A stretch of 64,000 nucleotides of DNA from Bacillus sp. S/N-304-OC-R1 (GCF_019749375.1 NZ_JACWFE010000004.1:370133-434132), one strand, 5' to 3'; positions 42,575-52,250 are shown, counted from the first letter of the stretch. Numbers and translations are program-made. Notes: generated from the sequence alone by a model not told the origin.

Positions 42575-42921
42575 CAGTCAGTTTCATCACTAGTTTCACT
42601 TTCTGTAAACTTATCTAACATCGTAATTGTATCAACAAGATGATTATTGAAGATTTGTCTAGCTACTTGTAGCAGATCAATAATCATCTGGTCCCGCAAT
42701 GAATAGATAACGCGATTGCCGTCCTTTGTTCCTGTTACAATGTTTTTTGAGCGCAGGACTGTCAGCTGCTGGGAAACTGCAGACCCTTCACTTCCAACAA
42801 GTGTTTGAATTTCATTTACACTTTTGTCGCCTTCAGAGAGAAGTTCTAGAATTCGAATTCTGAGCGGATGAGCCAAAGCTTTAAAGAAATCCGCTTTGAA
42901 TTTTTGCATTTCAAGGTTCAT
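42574..42921 (-). CDS. ArsR family transcriptional regulator
   Basis: The product has 115 residues from the ATG at 42921, eight bases after AAGGAG. The winged helix reads KALAHPLRIRILELLSEGDK, then SAVSQQLTVLRSKNIVTGTK as recognition helix, and the beta-wing GNRVIYSLRD. No CxC-type metal motif of ArsR/SmtB sensors is present, so it probably does not bind arsenite or zinc at the usual site. It is monocistronic. Possible targets are the neighbouring MFS or SulP transporters. Confidence 0.86.
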   Translation of the reverse strand: MNLEMQKFKADFFKALAHPLRIRILELLSEGDKSVNEIQTLVGSEGSAVSQQLTVLRSKNIVTGTKDGNRVIYSLRDQMIIDLLQVARQIFNNHLVDTITMLDKFTESETSDETD

Positions 42922-43230
42922 GTCATAAACTCCTTCTTTCAATAAAGACAGTACATTTTCAGCAGAATGCTATAGTTGACCGGAAAAGTCGGTGTCATAC
43001 TTGCCAATTAATTGCTAGATGTATACATAATAAAAAGTATTAGTATTAATAATACCATGATAACATGAATGATCCCAGAGATAGGGGATACTGGTTCGAT
43101 TTTTATATTGTATTCTTCAAAAACTAAACAGAAGTGTCCTAAATCTAATTCAAGCTACACTAAGTTAACTATGGTACAATCTATAAACAAACAATTAGAA
43201 ATAATGATTAAATGTGAAAGGAGTTTCGAA

Positions 43231-43686
43231 ATGGACCAATTTATGAAGCAAGCAATACAGTTGGCACTCGATAATGTTGAAAAGGGGGGACAGCCGTTCG
43301 GTGCAGTTTTGGTAAGGGGCAATGAGGTAATTGCCGAGGGAGTAAATGAACTTCATCTTCATTATGATATTAGCGGACATGCTGAACTTTTAGCCATTAG
43401 AAGGGCCCAGGCAGATCTCAAAACATTGGATTTAAGTGATTGCACGATATATGCAAGTGGAGAGCCGTGTGCGATGTGTTTAACGGCAATGTATTTTGCT
43501 GGCATTCAAGATGTCTACTATGCAGCTTCTGTAGATGATGCTGAACAAGCAGGGCTAGGTAAATCGAAAATGATTTATCGCGAATTGGCTAAAGCAAGAA
43601 GCGAAAGAGAAATAAATATTATCCAAATGCAGATTGATCAGTCTCTTGCAGATCCTATGAAGCAGTGGAAGGATAAACAGAAATAG
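43231..43686 (+). CDS. guaD: Guanine deaminase (nucleoside deaminase family)
   Basis: The 151-residue protein has the zinc deaminase signature: HAELLAIRRAQ with His and the proton-shuttle Glu, then SGEPCAMCLTAMYFAGI with the two Cys. The length and the C-terminal extension match B. subtilis GuaD (156 residues), which converts guanine to xanthine. GAAAGGAG precedes the ATG at 43231; a longer upstream frame has no RBS. A purine permease and a Rieske oxygenase lie within 5 kb, so a purine salvage neighbourhood is plausible. Confidence 0.88.
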   Translation: MDQFMKQAIQLALDNVEKGGQPFGAVLVRGNEVIAEGVNELHLHYDISGHAELLAIRRAQADLKTLDLSDCTIYASGEPCAMCLTAMYFAGIQDVYYAASVDDAEQAGLGKSKMIYRELAKARSEREINIIQMQIDQSLADPMKQWKDKQK

Positions 43687-43696
43687 AACGAAATCA

Positions 43697-43733
43697 AAAA
43701 GCGGTCTGCACGACTAAAGCAGAACCGCTCTTT
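43697..43733. terminator. Bidirectional terminator
   Basis: AGCGGT and CTGC pair with GCAG and ACCGCT (43700-43709 with 43719-43729, one bulge), flanked by A and T runs, between the convergent guaD and SulP genes. Confidence 0.75.
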
Positions 43734-43735
43734 CT

Positions 43736-45496
43736 TTATGAAGAAGACAATAGATTTTTCCTAGATTGAACTTGATCTGTTTCTTGTGATAATACCGCAC
43801 ATTCCTGGAATGCGAAATGCTTACAGCCAATACATTTTTCTTTATTTAAATAATGCAAAGCCATATCAATAGCCTCTCCTGTATGTTCAAAAAAATGATG
43901 CTCACCTATGACTTCATATAGCCCAGTTTTTATTATGACTCTCTTCGGTTGAGCTCTCATCCCGGCAATTAAAATAACCCCGGTTTTCGAAAAATGACTG
44001 ACAATTGAAGCTAAAGAGGCTTCACCTGTCGTGTCCATAAAAGGGACATTCTCCATTCTTAATAGCAGCACTTTTGGTTTATAATATATTGTTTTCATGA
44101 TCGACTGTGAAAATGATTGTGCAGCTCCAAAGAATAGGGGACCTTCAACATTATAGATGCTAATTTGCGGACAATCCCGGTTTTTCGAAACCACCTTTGA
44201 ATCAACCTTTTTATTCTTATGCATAGGATTTGGCAGTACCTTTGTGGTAATTAATATATCACTCATTCGTTTTGTAAAAAGAATCAGCGCTAATAGAAGT
44301 CCAACCTGAACTGCAACTGTAAGATTAATCAACACGGTTAATAAAAATGTGACAACGAGAACGATAGAGTCCCCTGTTTTTGTTTTTAAAATATGATAGA
44401 ATACATGCTTTTCACTCATATTCCAAGCTACAATCATTAGAATAGGAGCCATACTTGCGAGTGGAATCATTGAAGCATATGGAGCAAAAAGTAAAAGTAC
44501 AAGCAAAACTACAAATCCATGTGTAATTCCTGATAAAGGAGAAACAGCCCCATTATTAATATTGGTAGCTGTTCTGGCAATGGCTCCTGTTGCCGGGATT
44601 CCGCCAAATAAAGGTGTAATAATATTCGCTATCCCTTGTGCTTTAAGCTCCCTGTTACTATTATGTTTTCCATTAGTCATTCCGTCAGCAACTACAGCAG
44701 ATAAAAGAGACTCAATACTTCCAAGCAGAGCAATGACAAATGCAGGTCCAATAAGTAATTGAATCTTCTCGAAAGTGATTTCTGGAAACCGCCATTGTGG
44801 CAATGAACTGGGAATCACACCGAAAGTCGAGCCAATTGTGGCAATATCGCTTGGGTAAAAAAGATTGGCAATGATAGTAGAGATCAATAATCCGATTAAA
44901 GGTCCAGGAATTTTCGGAAAGAACATAGGTATTAAGAGTATGATAAAGAGACAAATGCCGGCAGTCAAAATGCTTAATATGTTGAATGAATCTAAATGAT
45001 TAAAGATTTCCTCGATATTTTGTAAAAAGTATTCGTGCTTTTCAACATTCTCTAAACCTAGAAAATTAGCAATCTGACCAGTAAAAATAATAACTGCAAT
45101 TCCAGTAGTAAAACCAATAGTTACTGGTTTGGGAATAAATTTAATTAAAGATCCTAAACGGAATATACCCATAAATAAAAGAATAAAACCAGCAAGAAAA
45201 CCAGCAATAAGCAAATTTTCGTATCCATATGTCATGACAATGCCAAATAAGATTGGAATAAACGCACCAGTTGGACCGCCAATTTGGTATTTGGATCCGC
45301 CCAATAATGAGATCAAAATTCCAGCAATTATAGTTGTGTAAATTCCATATTCTGGTTTAACACCAGAAGCAATAGCGAAAGCCATACCCAGGGGGATAGC
45401 AATGACACCAACTACTAAGCCGGATATTAAATCCTTTTGAAAACTGTGAAAAGAATAGCCCGCATATCTTCCGGTAAAGAAATTTTTCAGCTGCAT
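43736..45496 (-). CDS. SulP family anion transporter with STAS domain
   Basis: The 586-residue protein has the SulP membrane domain (DLISGLVVGVIAIPLGMAFA, GGPTGAFIPILFGIV) and a C-terminal STAS domain with VPFMDTTGEASLASIV (about residues 470-560). It ends in a Cys-containing tail, CIGCKHFAFQECAVL, not present in all members. SulP carriers move sulfate, bicarbonate or other anions with Na+ or H+. I preferred the ATG at 45496 over the one two codons earlier because of AAAAGGG spacing. It is monocistronic. Confidence 0.9.
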   Translation of the reverse strand: MQLKNFFTGRYAGYSFHSFQKDLISGLVVGVIAIPLGMAFAIASGVKPEYGIYTTIIAGILISLLGGSKYQIGGPTGAFIPILFGIVMTYGYENLLIAGFLAGFILLFMGIFRLGSLIKFIPKPVTIGFTTGIAVIIFTGQIANFLGLENVEKHEYFLQNIEEIFNHLDSFNILSILTAGICLFIILLIPMFFPKIPGPLIGLLISTIIANLFYPSDIATIGSTFGVIPSSLPQWRFPEITFEKIQLLIGPAFVIALLGSIESLLSAVVADGMTNGKHNSNRELKAQGIANIITPLFGGIPATGAIARTATNINNGAVSPLSGITHGFVVLLVLLLFAPYASMIPLASMAPILMIVAWNMSEKHVFYHILKTKTGDSIVLVVTFLLTVLINLTVAVQVGLLLALILFTKRMSDILITTKVLPNPMHKNKKVDSKVVSKNRDCPQISIYNVEGPLFFGAAQSFSQSIMKTIYYKPKVLLLRMENVPFMDTTGEASLASIVSHFSKTGVILIAGMRAQPKRVIIKTGLYEVIGEHHFFEHTGEAIDMALHYLNKEKCIGCKHFAFQECAVLSQETDQVQSRKNLLSSS

Positions 45497-45618
45497 AACC
45501 ATCCCTTTTCTTTATGTTGTTATTTTAGTATATTTGATTATTTGAATATACTAATATATAGAATGTACTCTGATTATGAAATAAAGTCAATGCAAGTGAG
45601 CGCAGTAATACAAAAAGA

Positions 45619-45641
45619 GGAACTAATCTCAAACTAGTTCC
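45619..45641. terminator. Short hairpin after the purine permease gene
   Basis: GGAACTA (45619-45625) pairs with TAGTTCC (45635-45641). It lies 19 bp beyond the permease stop codon; minus-strand T residues follow. Confidence 0.5.
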
Positions 45642-45659
45642 CCATTGTTTAATTTATTA

Positions 45660-47003
45660 TTATGAAGCATTTGCATTTATAGTATCAGGAGCCGTTTCCT
45701 TTTTCCCTGAAGGAATTACTAAATTCAATACAACTGTGGCAATCGCACCTACTGTAATTCCAGACGATAAAATATAGGTTGCCCATTCAGGCGCACTATA
45801 TAAAACATCCTTTGGTAATACAGTAACAGCGATTGTTAACAAAATCGGAAGCCCAATGACCATCATATTTCGGTCATCAATAATAATTGGCTGAATAACC
45901 TTCATCCCATTTGTCACAATAGCCACGCAAACTATACCAAAAATTCCGTTAATAACAGGTTCAGGAATACATGTGATTGCCGTTGATAGCTTTGGTACTA
46001 GGCCTAAACATACAAGAATTAGTCCGCTAGCCATAATGGCTAATCTGCTGGCAACCCCTGTAATCGCTAGTAGCCCAGCATTTGAAGAATAACCTGTCAT
46101 CGGTGTACTTCCGAAAAGGGCACCAACGAAACAGCCAAGGCCTTCTCCAACAGCAGCGCGGTTTAACCGCTTCTCATCAAGCTCTTTCCCAGTTACAGTT
46201 GAAACAACAAACCAAGTACCAGTCGTTTCGATTAAAATAATGAAATAAACTAAAACCATTGTAATAATTGCACTTACATTAAAGATAGGTTTACCGAATG
46301 GAAGGAACGATGGCAATGAGAACCATGCAGCTTCTTTAACAGGAGAGAAATCTACACTTCCAAAGAAACTTGCTGTAATTGTTCCAGCAATTATTGCAAT
46401 AAGAACAGATACTAAACGGAAAAACGTTCCAAGTCCGCTTACTTTACGGCCAAGAAGCATACAAACGATTAACACTCCAGCAGAAACAGCAGCAACAATA
46501 ATATTATCTCCTACATTCCCTGGTGCAATATAGATGTTATTGATACCGACCGGCATTAACGCGATTCCAACAATAATAATAACAGTGCCTCCAACAAGAG
46601 GTGGGATCACTTTCTTAACTACCTTTGCAAACCATTTTAAAGGAAAACCAAGAATGGCAATAATTAGCGCACCAGGAATAAGACTACCTGCAATGGCGCC
46701 TAAGCCAAGCTTGCCTCCAATCGCTGCAATTGCACCAATCGGTACATATGAAGGACCTTGTACTACTGGAAGTTTAATGCCAGCGCCAGTTTGAATTAAA
46801 GTCGCAAGTCCCGTTGCTAGAAAGCACATTTGGATGAAGAAGGATGTGTTTTCAGTTCCTAAAGATAGAAGTCCGGCAACAATGATTGGTGCAATATATA
46901 AGTCCATTGCTAATACGTGCTGTGCTCCAAGCAAAAGCGCCTTTCCATAACTAATTTTATCATCTACTCCAATTATAATCCCATTATCTGGTCTTTTTTC
47001 CAA
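45660..47003 (-). CDS. Nucleobase:cation symporter-2 (purine/xanthine permease family)
   Basis: The 447-residue membrane protein has the NCS2 signature: GAQHVLAMDLYIAPIIVAGL in helix 1, QGPSYVPIGAIAAIGG, and the QxEGxGxLLGxxxGxxxxTxxY-type region as VGEGLGCFVGALFGSTPMTG with YSSN. It imports purines with protons or Na+. TTG is the start after AGGAGG. PurBox-like sequences upstream and guaD nearby favour xanthine, guanine or urate rather than uracil. It is divergent from the Rieske oxygenase gene. Confidence 0.88.
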   Translation of the reverse strand: MEKRPDNGIIIGVDDKISYGKALLLGAQHVLAMDLYIAPIIVAGLLSLGTENTSFFIQMCFLATGLATLIQTGAGIKLPVVQGPSYVPIGAIAAIGGKLGLGAIAGSLIPGALIIAILGFPLKWFAKVVKKVIPPLVGGTVIIIVGIALMPVGINNIYIAPGNVGDNIIVAAVSAGVLIVCMLLGRKVSGLGTFFRLVSVLIAIIAGTITASFFGSVDFSPVKEAAWFSLPSFLPFGKPIFNVSAIITMVLVYFIILIETTGTWFVVSTVTGKELDEKRLNRAAVGEGLGCFVGALFGSTPMTGYSSNAGLLAITGVASRLAIMASGLILVCLGLVPKLSTAITCIPEPVINGIFGIVCVAIVTNGMKVIQPIIIDDRNMMVIGLPILLTIAVTVLPKDVLYSAPEWATYILSSGITVGAIATVVLNLVIPSGKKETAPDTINANAS

Positions 47004-47084
47004 TGGTATTCCTCCTAGATTGTATGTGATTTTCTTGTTTTCAACTGGATTATATTAAAAATTTAATTGTTTGTATATAAAAAA

Positions 47085-47118
47085 CGAACATTTTTTAAAA
47101 AATAATTAATTTTGTTCG
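47085..47118. promoter_or_regulatory. Inverted PurBox-like pair
   Basis: CGAACATT (47085-47092) and, inverted, TTTGTTCG (47111-47118) lie 18 bases apart between the divergent purine permease and Rieske genes. B. subtilis PurR binds inverted CGAAC-containing PurBoxes separated by 16-17 bases. The spacing depends on how the boxes are bounded, so this is a candidate, not a firm call. Confidence 0.5.
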
Positions 47119-47189
47119 TATTTATGGTTGACCCACAATAGTATTCACATTAAAATGAAAATAGAGAAAACTTGATAGAGGAGACTAAC

Positions 47190-48164
47190 ATGATACAAGA
47201 TAAAGTATTGCTAGAAGATTGGATTGTAGCCTGTCGCTCAATCGATGTAGAAGATAAGCCAAAACAAGTTATTTTAATGGGAGAACGTCTTGTTATTTTC
47301 AGAAATAGCAAAGGGGTTCACGCTTTTAAAGATTTATGCATTCATAGAGGAGCTGCTCTTTCACTCGGAGAAGTTAAGCATGACTGTCTTGTATGTCCTT
47401 ATCATGCGTGGGAGTATAATGATGAGGGGAATTGCGTAAAAATCCCTCAGCTTCCTGAGGGCAGAGCAATTCCTAATAAAGCAAAGGCAATCAGCTATTC
47501 ATGTCAAGAAAAATACGGATTTATTTGGGTGAATTTAGGTAATAACCAGCCTGATTTCTTCTATTATAAGGAAATGGAAGGAGCGGATTATCGTAATGTC
47601 ATATGGGGTCCACAGGAGGTCAATGCGAAACCTCCTCGTATAGTAGAAAATTTCTTGGATGTCGGACATTTAGCTGTTGTCCACCAAGGGTTTCTTGGTA
47701 CAGAAACTCACCGTGTCATAAATGATTATTCCGTAAATAAAGAGGGGAACCGTATATATTCTGATGAGATTGCTATTTATCAGCCAGACCCAGATGGCTC
47801 CGGAAAACCGAAGTATGTTTATTACACATATGAAATTATTCGTCCTTTGACCGTCCTGTTTACAAAAAAGGACCGTGAAAATGGGACTCATATGACGATT
47901 CTTTTAACAATACGTCCAGAAACAGAATCGAAATCGGTGGCATACGGCATCCTATCCTTTGATTATGAAACGGGATTATCAGATGAAGAAATTATCAAGT
48001 TCCAGGATGAGATTTTTGCTCAGGATAAACCAGTTGTAGAAAATCAAAAGCCAGAGGAACTTCCTCTAGATTTACAAGTTGAACTTTCCTTAGTGTGCGA
48101 TAGGATGAGTATTGCTTATAGACAATACTTAAAAGAGCTTGGAGTTGTTCTTGGAACGAATTAA
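47190..48164 (+). CDS. Rieske non-heme iron oxygenase, oxygenase subunit
   Basis: The product has 324 residues from the ATG at 47190 after AGAGGAG. The Rieske cluster motif is CIHRGAALSLGEVKHDC followed by LVCPYHAW, giving C-x-H and C-x2-H. The mononuclear iron site is in ENFLDVGHLAVVHQ (Asp and two His). The length and single-component look resemble O- or N-demethylases such as VanA, DdmC and NdmA. No ferredoxin or reductase partner is encoded nearby. It shares a PurBox-like intergenic region with the purine permease, which hints at a purine-type substrate. Confidence 0.87.
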   Translation: MIQDKVLLEDWIVACRSIDVEDKPKQVILMGERLVIFRNSKGVHAFKDLCIHRGAALSLGEVKHDCLVCPYHAWEYNDEGNCVKIPQLPEGRAIPNKAKAISYSCQEKYGFIWVNLGNNQPDFFYYKEMEGADYRNVIWGPQEVNAKPPRIVENFLDVGHLAVVHQGFLGTETHRVINDYSVNKEGNRIYSDEIAIYQPDPDGSGKPKYVYYTYEIIRPLTVLFTKKDRENGTHMTILLTIRPETESKSVAYGILSFDYETGLSDEEIIKFQDEIFAQDKPVVENQKPEELPLDLQVELSLVCDRMSIAYRQYLKELGVVLGTN

Positions 48165-48171
48165 TTAATAG

Positions 48172-48209
48172 AAACGCGACCTCTTCAAAAAACAAAATAG
48201 GTCGCGTTT
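48172..48209. terminator. Bidirectional terminator
   Basis: AAACGCGACCT (48172-48182) pairs perfectly with AGGTCGCGTTT (48199-48209), between the Rieske gene and the germination operon. Confidence 0.85.
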
Positions 48210-48210
48210 T

Positions 48211-48369
48211 TTATTTTAGAATTCCAAAGAAGGCACTGACAAAAGTGATAACTACTAAAGAAGAAACTGCAAGGGAACCGATTTTATTATGATCCTTCCA
48301 AAGAGCAACAGAAAAGCCAATTGTATAAGTAAACAAAAAGATCATTAAGATCCATGTCATGATAACCAT
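48211..48369 (-). CDS. Small two-helix membrane protein, probable germinant receptor D subunit
   Basis: The 52-residue protein starts two bases after the gerC-type stop codon. Two hydrophobic segments, MTWILMIFLFTYTIGFSVAL and SLAVSSLVVITFVSAFFGIL, flank a short WKDHNKIG loop. Small two-helix D proteins encoded next to GerA-type operons modulate receptor function in B. subtilis and B. megaterium. Its position and topology match, though sequence conservation in that group is low. No separate RBS is clear, so translation is probably coupled to the upstream gene. Confidence 0.72.
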   Translation of the reverse strand: MVIMTWILMIFLFTYTIGFSVALWKDHNKIGSLAVSSLVVITFVSAFFGILK

Positions 48370-48370
48370 A

Positions 48371-49627
48371 TTATTCCCTCACACTTTTCAGTTTTGGCAT
48401 CCTGCTTTGTCTGCCGAAATTTCCAAATGTAATTTCAACCTTAGTGGATATCTCCATATCAGGGTACTGTTTTTCCCAGTTGAATTTTTCATATTCAGGC
48501 AAAGTTAGAAACTTCTTTCTGGCAAACAATGACCAGCCAAACGGTTCTCCTTTATATTCTTCTTGGGTTTTAGCAATAAATTTATTAATTTTTGATGAAA
48601 AACGCTCCTCTAAATAACTTTTTAACTCATTTCTTTTATCCAGGCTTTTCGCATAATTAACCATACTTTGATCGGTTAATATATCAACCCTTAAAGGAAT
48701 GGTAATATGTAACTTACCAGATTGGTCTTTAATTTTGAAATCCACTTTGTTTTTTCTAAGCTTTTTTAGTTTTGCAGCGATACGAAAATTTTTATTAAAA
48801 GGATCTGGTACTGAAACAACCATTTCTGGTGCAGGCTCCACATCGTTTAATATATTCGCTATTCTCGTTTCCTCACCTGTCAGTTTGCCAATCATTGTTC
48901 CTTCTTTAAATATAACTGAGCCAAGAAATTGGGTTCTATTCGTTTCCCCAGTTGTATTAAATTGTCCGGCAAAAAGATTATCACCTTCGGTTGATGGTTT
49001 TTCTTCCTCAGGATTATGCTCTGTCGTTGCATAAATCGCTAAAAATAAATCTGCATCTGATTCTGTTATTCTGAGATATCTATGCAATTGAGAATTTGGG
49101 ATTAATCCCGTTTCTAGACCGCGCCTAATAATAAGATCGAAATATTTATGAGCCCTTGACTCAAGCTTTGGACTATTCTGCTCAAAGAACTTTAATGCAT
49201 CTTCCTTAGTTACGACTAAGAATACATCTCTTCTAATTTCTCTTTCTTTCGTCGTGTCGTATAACCATCTAATAAAGTTTTTATCTTTCGCAAGTTTTTC
49301 TGAAACCATTATATTTCTTAACAAATCATAGGATATTTCTTTTGCGATTACTGTATTGGCTTTCGTTTCTGCCGTAATTATATCCCCTGTTTCGAAGCTA
49401 ATGATTTCTTGAGGAGGCTCATTCGTTCCACCACCTTGCTGCTGCGTACCATAGTCCGGATTTGCAATAAGATATGAAATTTTAAGGTTATCACCTGTTC
49501 CTTTATCAAGCCCAATTGATATTACGTAAGCTCTTTTCTCAATTTCTTTCCTATCCCAGCAACCACCTAATGTGATCACGAGGAAAAGGAGGCAAATCAT
49601 TTTAATGAAAGTTTTTAGTCTTATCAT
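48371..49627 (-). CDS. Ger(x)C family germinant receptor lipoprotein (C subunit)
   Basis: The 418-residue protein has a lipoprotein signal peptide ending ITLGGC (C23) followed by WDRKEIEKRAYVISIGLDKG, the family's N-terminal hallmark. The rest forms the three-domain C-subunit fold; the C-terminal domain contains YPDMEISTKVEITFGNFG. The C subunit sits on the outer face of the spore inner membrane and is needed for nutrient germination. It overlaps the B gene by 26 bases and has AGGAG before its ATG. Confidence 0.92.
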   Translation of the reverse strand: MIRLKTFIKMICLLFLVITLGGCWDRKEIEKRAYVISIGLDKGTGDNLKISYLIANPDYGTQQQGGGTNEPPQEIISFETGDIITAETKANTVIAKEISYDLLRNIMVSEKLAKDKNFIRWLYDTTKEREIRRDVFLVVTKEDALKFFEQNSPKLESRAHKYFDLIIRRGLETGLIPNSQLHRYLRITESDADLFLAIYATTEHNPEEEKPSTEGDNLFAGQFNTTGETNRTQFLGSVIFKEGTMIGKLTGEETRIANILNDVEPAPEMVVSVPDPFNKNFRIAAKLKKLRKNKVDFKIKDQSGKLHITIPLRVDILTDQSMVNYAKSLDKRNELKSYLEERFSSKINKFIAKTQEEYKGEPFGWSLFARKKFLTLPEYEKFNWEKQYPDMEISTKVEITFGNFGRQSRMPKLKSVRE

Positions 49628-50711
49628 TTTTAAATTCTCCTCTCACCACTGCTAGAATCCAAATGATAATTGGCAGTAAAAAAAAGAGTGGGCTCACATA
49701 TGTGAGTAATTTTTCCCTAAGATAGAAAATCGTAAATGTTGGGCTTTCAGGTATCAATCCAAGGAAAAAAACTAAAGTGGCTAAAATAGGGGTTAAATAT
49801 TCAAAATGTTTTATTTTGAATAGATCACCGAAAAGTAAGGAAGCAAGGTATAAATAGAAAGTAAACCTTACAAATGTAGCAATGAGCCAAAAGGGAAAGA
49901 AAAAGGTCTCAATATTAATTAAAAATCCTAATTCCAAATAACGAATAGCTTCATGGAATGGATAGTTCATCATCTTCACACCAACATAGTCAAATAACAA
50001 AATAAAACCGATGATGGCAATTGTAATTTCTACAGTTATCAAAGGTAAGGTAATCCAGATCGCCTTTTTAAAGTGACGTTTACTGCTTAAATATGGGTAG
50101 ATAAGACCTAGATAGAGAAACTCTGCGTAAAGTGTTAATCTCATTGAACTATCTTTTACTACTTCTAAAGGTCCGGGACCAAAAATCGGGAATAAGAAAC
50201 TAAATTCCCCTCGAAACAGAATAATAATTAATACACTTAGAAGTGACAATTTAATCCAAAATAGGACTGCCCACGAAACAGAGCCGATTTGCTGCAGCCC
50301 TTTTTTTGCACCATAGGCACATACCGCCATAAGTACAACGTATACTGCGATTAAAGGAGTTTCAGAGAAATACATCGTCGTTATAATATTAGAATATATC
50401 GCTGTATCAAAGGTTAGGGCACATATCAGTATGATCCATAAAATCATCAAGATAATGAATCCAATATACTTTCCGAATAGCCGTCTAATGACATCTGATA
50501 AATTTTTTTCCTCGTAGTTTCCTAGTACTTTTATCATAAAATATATAGGGATTATTGATAAAATAGAAATTATTATCGGTGCCATCCAAGCTGCAGTATC
50601 TAAATATTTATACAATATGGTTGGTGAATCATCCCCATATTTTGGGCCAACAGTAAGAAAAATGATTGCGACAAATTCACGTAATCCGATCTTTCCCTTA
50701 GACTCTTCCAT
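49602..50711 (-). CDS. GerAB-type germinant receptor permease (B subunit)
   Basis: The 369-residue protein has about ten transmembrane helices of the GerAB/amino-acid permease (APC-like) type, with LREFVAIIFLTVGPKYGDDS at the N-terminus and the SPTFTIFYLREKLLTYVSPL region near the end. B subunits bind the germinant, usually an amino acid. CTAGGAG lies in the end of the A gene and the ATG follows its stop codon directly. The specificity cannot be read from sequence. Confidence 0.92.
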   Translation of the reverse strand: MEESKGKIGLREFVAIIFLTVGPKYGDDSPTILYKYLDTAAWMAPIIISILSIIPIYFMIKVLGNYEEKNLSDVIRRLFGKYIGFIILMILWIILICALTFDTAIYSNIITTMYFSETPLIAVYVVLMAVCAYGAKKGLQQIGSVSWAVLFWIKLSLLSVLIIILFRGEFSFLFPIFGPGPLEVVKDSSMRLTLYAEFLYLGLIYPYLSSKRHFKKAIWITLPLITVEITIAIIGFILLFDYVGVKMMNYPFHEAIRYLELGFLINIETFFFPFWLIATFVRFTFYLYLASLLFGDLFKIKHFEYLTPILATLVFFLGLIPESPTFTIFYLREKLLTYVSPLFFLLPIIIWILAVVRGEFKNDKTKNFH

Positions 50712-52250
50712 TTAAATTCTCCTAGTTTTTTTCATATCTTTTGGCTTCAAATAGCCTGGACGGAACATTTCATCCTTAAGCATCCTCCTAAATACGGTAT
50801 CTTTAGATGATATATATTTCGGTGTCATCGGGGCTAAGTAGGGAACACCAAAGGATTTTAATGAGACTAAATAAAATATTCCAGCTGTAAACAAAGCGGT
50901 CATTCCGTAAAATCCAAATAGACCTCCAGCAATAAGAAAACAAAAACGAATTAAGCGGATTGTAAAATTCATACTGAGATCTCCAACAGTAAAAGAACTT
51001 AAGCCGCTTAACGCTACAACAATTACAACAATAGGACTAACAATATTTGCTTGAACTGCTGCCTGTCCAAGAATCAATGCTCCTACAATACCAATGGTGG
51101 GACCGATTGGAGCGGGGACTCGGAGACCGCCTTCTCTAATAAGTTCAAAAGCTATTTCCATCAAAAACACTTCAAATAATGCTGGAAAGGGTACCTTTTC
51201 CCTTGTAGATGCGATGGCCAGCAATAAATCTGGAGGAATCATTTCAGTATGGTAGTTTGTAATGGAAACGTATATTGCTGAAGCAAATATGGTGATAAAC
51301 ATTCCGACTGCTCGTAAAGCCCTCGTGAAATTGCCGTACAAAAACCTCATATAATAATCTTCAGATGTATGGAAAAACGACCAAAACGTTGCTGGTACAA
51401 TCAAGGAGGCAGGGGAATTTTCCATTATTAAAATGATATAGCCATTTTCGATATACGCTGTAGCTCTGTCCGGTCTCTCAGTATATAAAATCGTTGGGAA
51501 TATCGAAAATGTTCTTTCTTCAATATGTTGTTCTAATAAACCGAGGTTTTGAATGGAATCAACACTAAGACTCTTGAGTCGTTCTCTTATGTTATTTAGT
51601 AGTTTTTCATTTGTTATATCCTTTAAGTAGACTAATGTTACTTCGTTTCTTGCTCGTTCAGAAACCATAGTTGATTCAAATATTAGGCTTTCATTACGAA
51701 TTCTTTTCCTTATCAATGAAATATTTATATCCATTTTCTCTGTAAAGGCTTCCTTTGAACCTTTTAGAGCAATTTCATTGTCTGGTGATCCAATGTCCCG
51801 GCCATGAAAATTTGCAGCATTTATACAAAAGGCATTTTTAAAGCCTTCGATAAAGAGGACAGCATGTCCATTATTTATTTTTGTGATAATATCCATAATG
51901 ACAGTATCAGGCGAAATAGTCAGACCTTGTAATATATCATCCACTTTTTTTTCATTAGCATTTCTAAGAAGTGGTTTAATAATGAAATCATCCAAAATTA
52001 CTGGATCAGTAATCGTACTTACCGTTAAAATAGCTGCTTTTCGATTTAAACTCTTTATAACCAAACGTCTAATTTTTACATCTTTATTTTCTGGAATCGA
52101 ATATATTTGCTCAAAAATCTCAATTGTTTTTTCTAAATTTGCTGAAATAGGATTCTCTTTTATTTCGATTTCTCGCTTATTTGATATCTCATTGAACTTT
52201 TTATTGCTAACCTTTGTATGTAGCAGCTTTTTAAACAAATCACGAAACAT
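50712..52250 (-). CDS. GerA-type germinant receptor A subunit
   Basis: The product has 512 residues from the ATG at 52250 after AAGGGAG; a GTG at 52259 is an alternative. The N-terminal half is soluble (about residues 1-290), and the C-terminal half has the family's helices with IPPDLLLAIASTREKVPFPA, FELIREGGLRVPAPIGPTIG and a C-terminal tail. The A subunit forms the oligomeric ion-conducting part of the germination receptor. Sporulation expression by sigma-G is expected, but I did not assign a promoter. Confidence 0.92.
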   Translation of the reverse strand: MFRDLFKKLLHTKVSNKKFNEISNKREIEIKENPISANLEKTIEIFEQIYSIPENKDVKIRRLVIKSLNRKAAILTVSTITDPVILDDFIIKPLLRNANEKKVDDILQGLTISPDTVIMDIITKINNGHAVLFIEGFKNAFCINAANFHGRDIGSPDNEIALKGSKEAFTEKMDINISLIRKRIRNESLIFESTMVSERARNEVTLVYLKDITNEKLLNNIRERLKSLSVDSIQNLGLLEQHIEERTFSIFPTILYTERPDRATAYIENGYIILIMENSPASLIVPATFWSFFHTSEDYYMRFLYGNFTRALRAVGMFITIFASAIYVSITNYHTEMIPPDLLLAIASTREKVPFPALFEVFLMEIAFELIREGGLRVPAPIGPTIGIVGALILGQAAVQANIVSPIVVIVVALSGLSSFTVGDLSMNFTIRLIRFCFLIAGGLFGFYGMTALFTAGIFYLVSLKSFGVPYLAPMTPKYISSKDTVFRRMLKDEMFRPGYLKPKDMKKTRRI

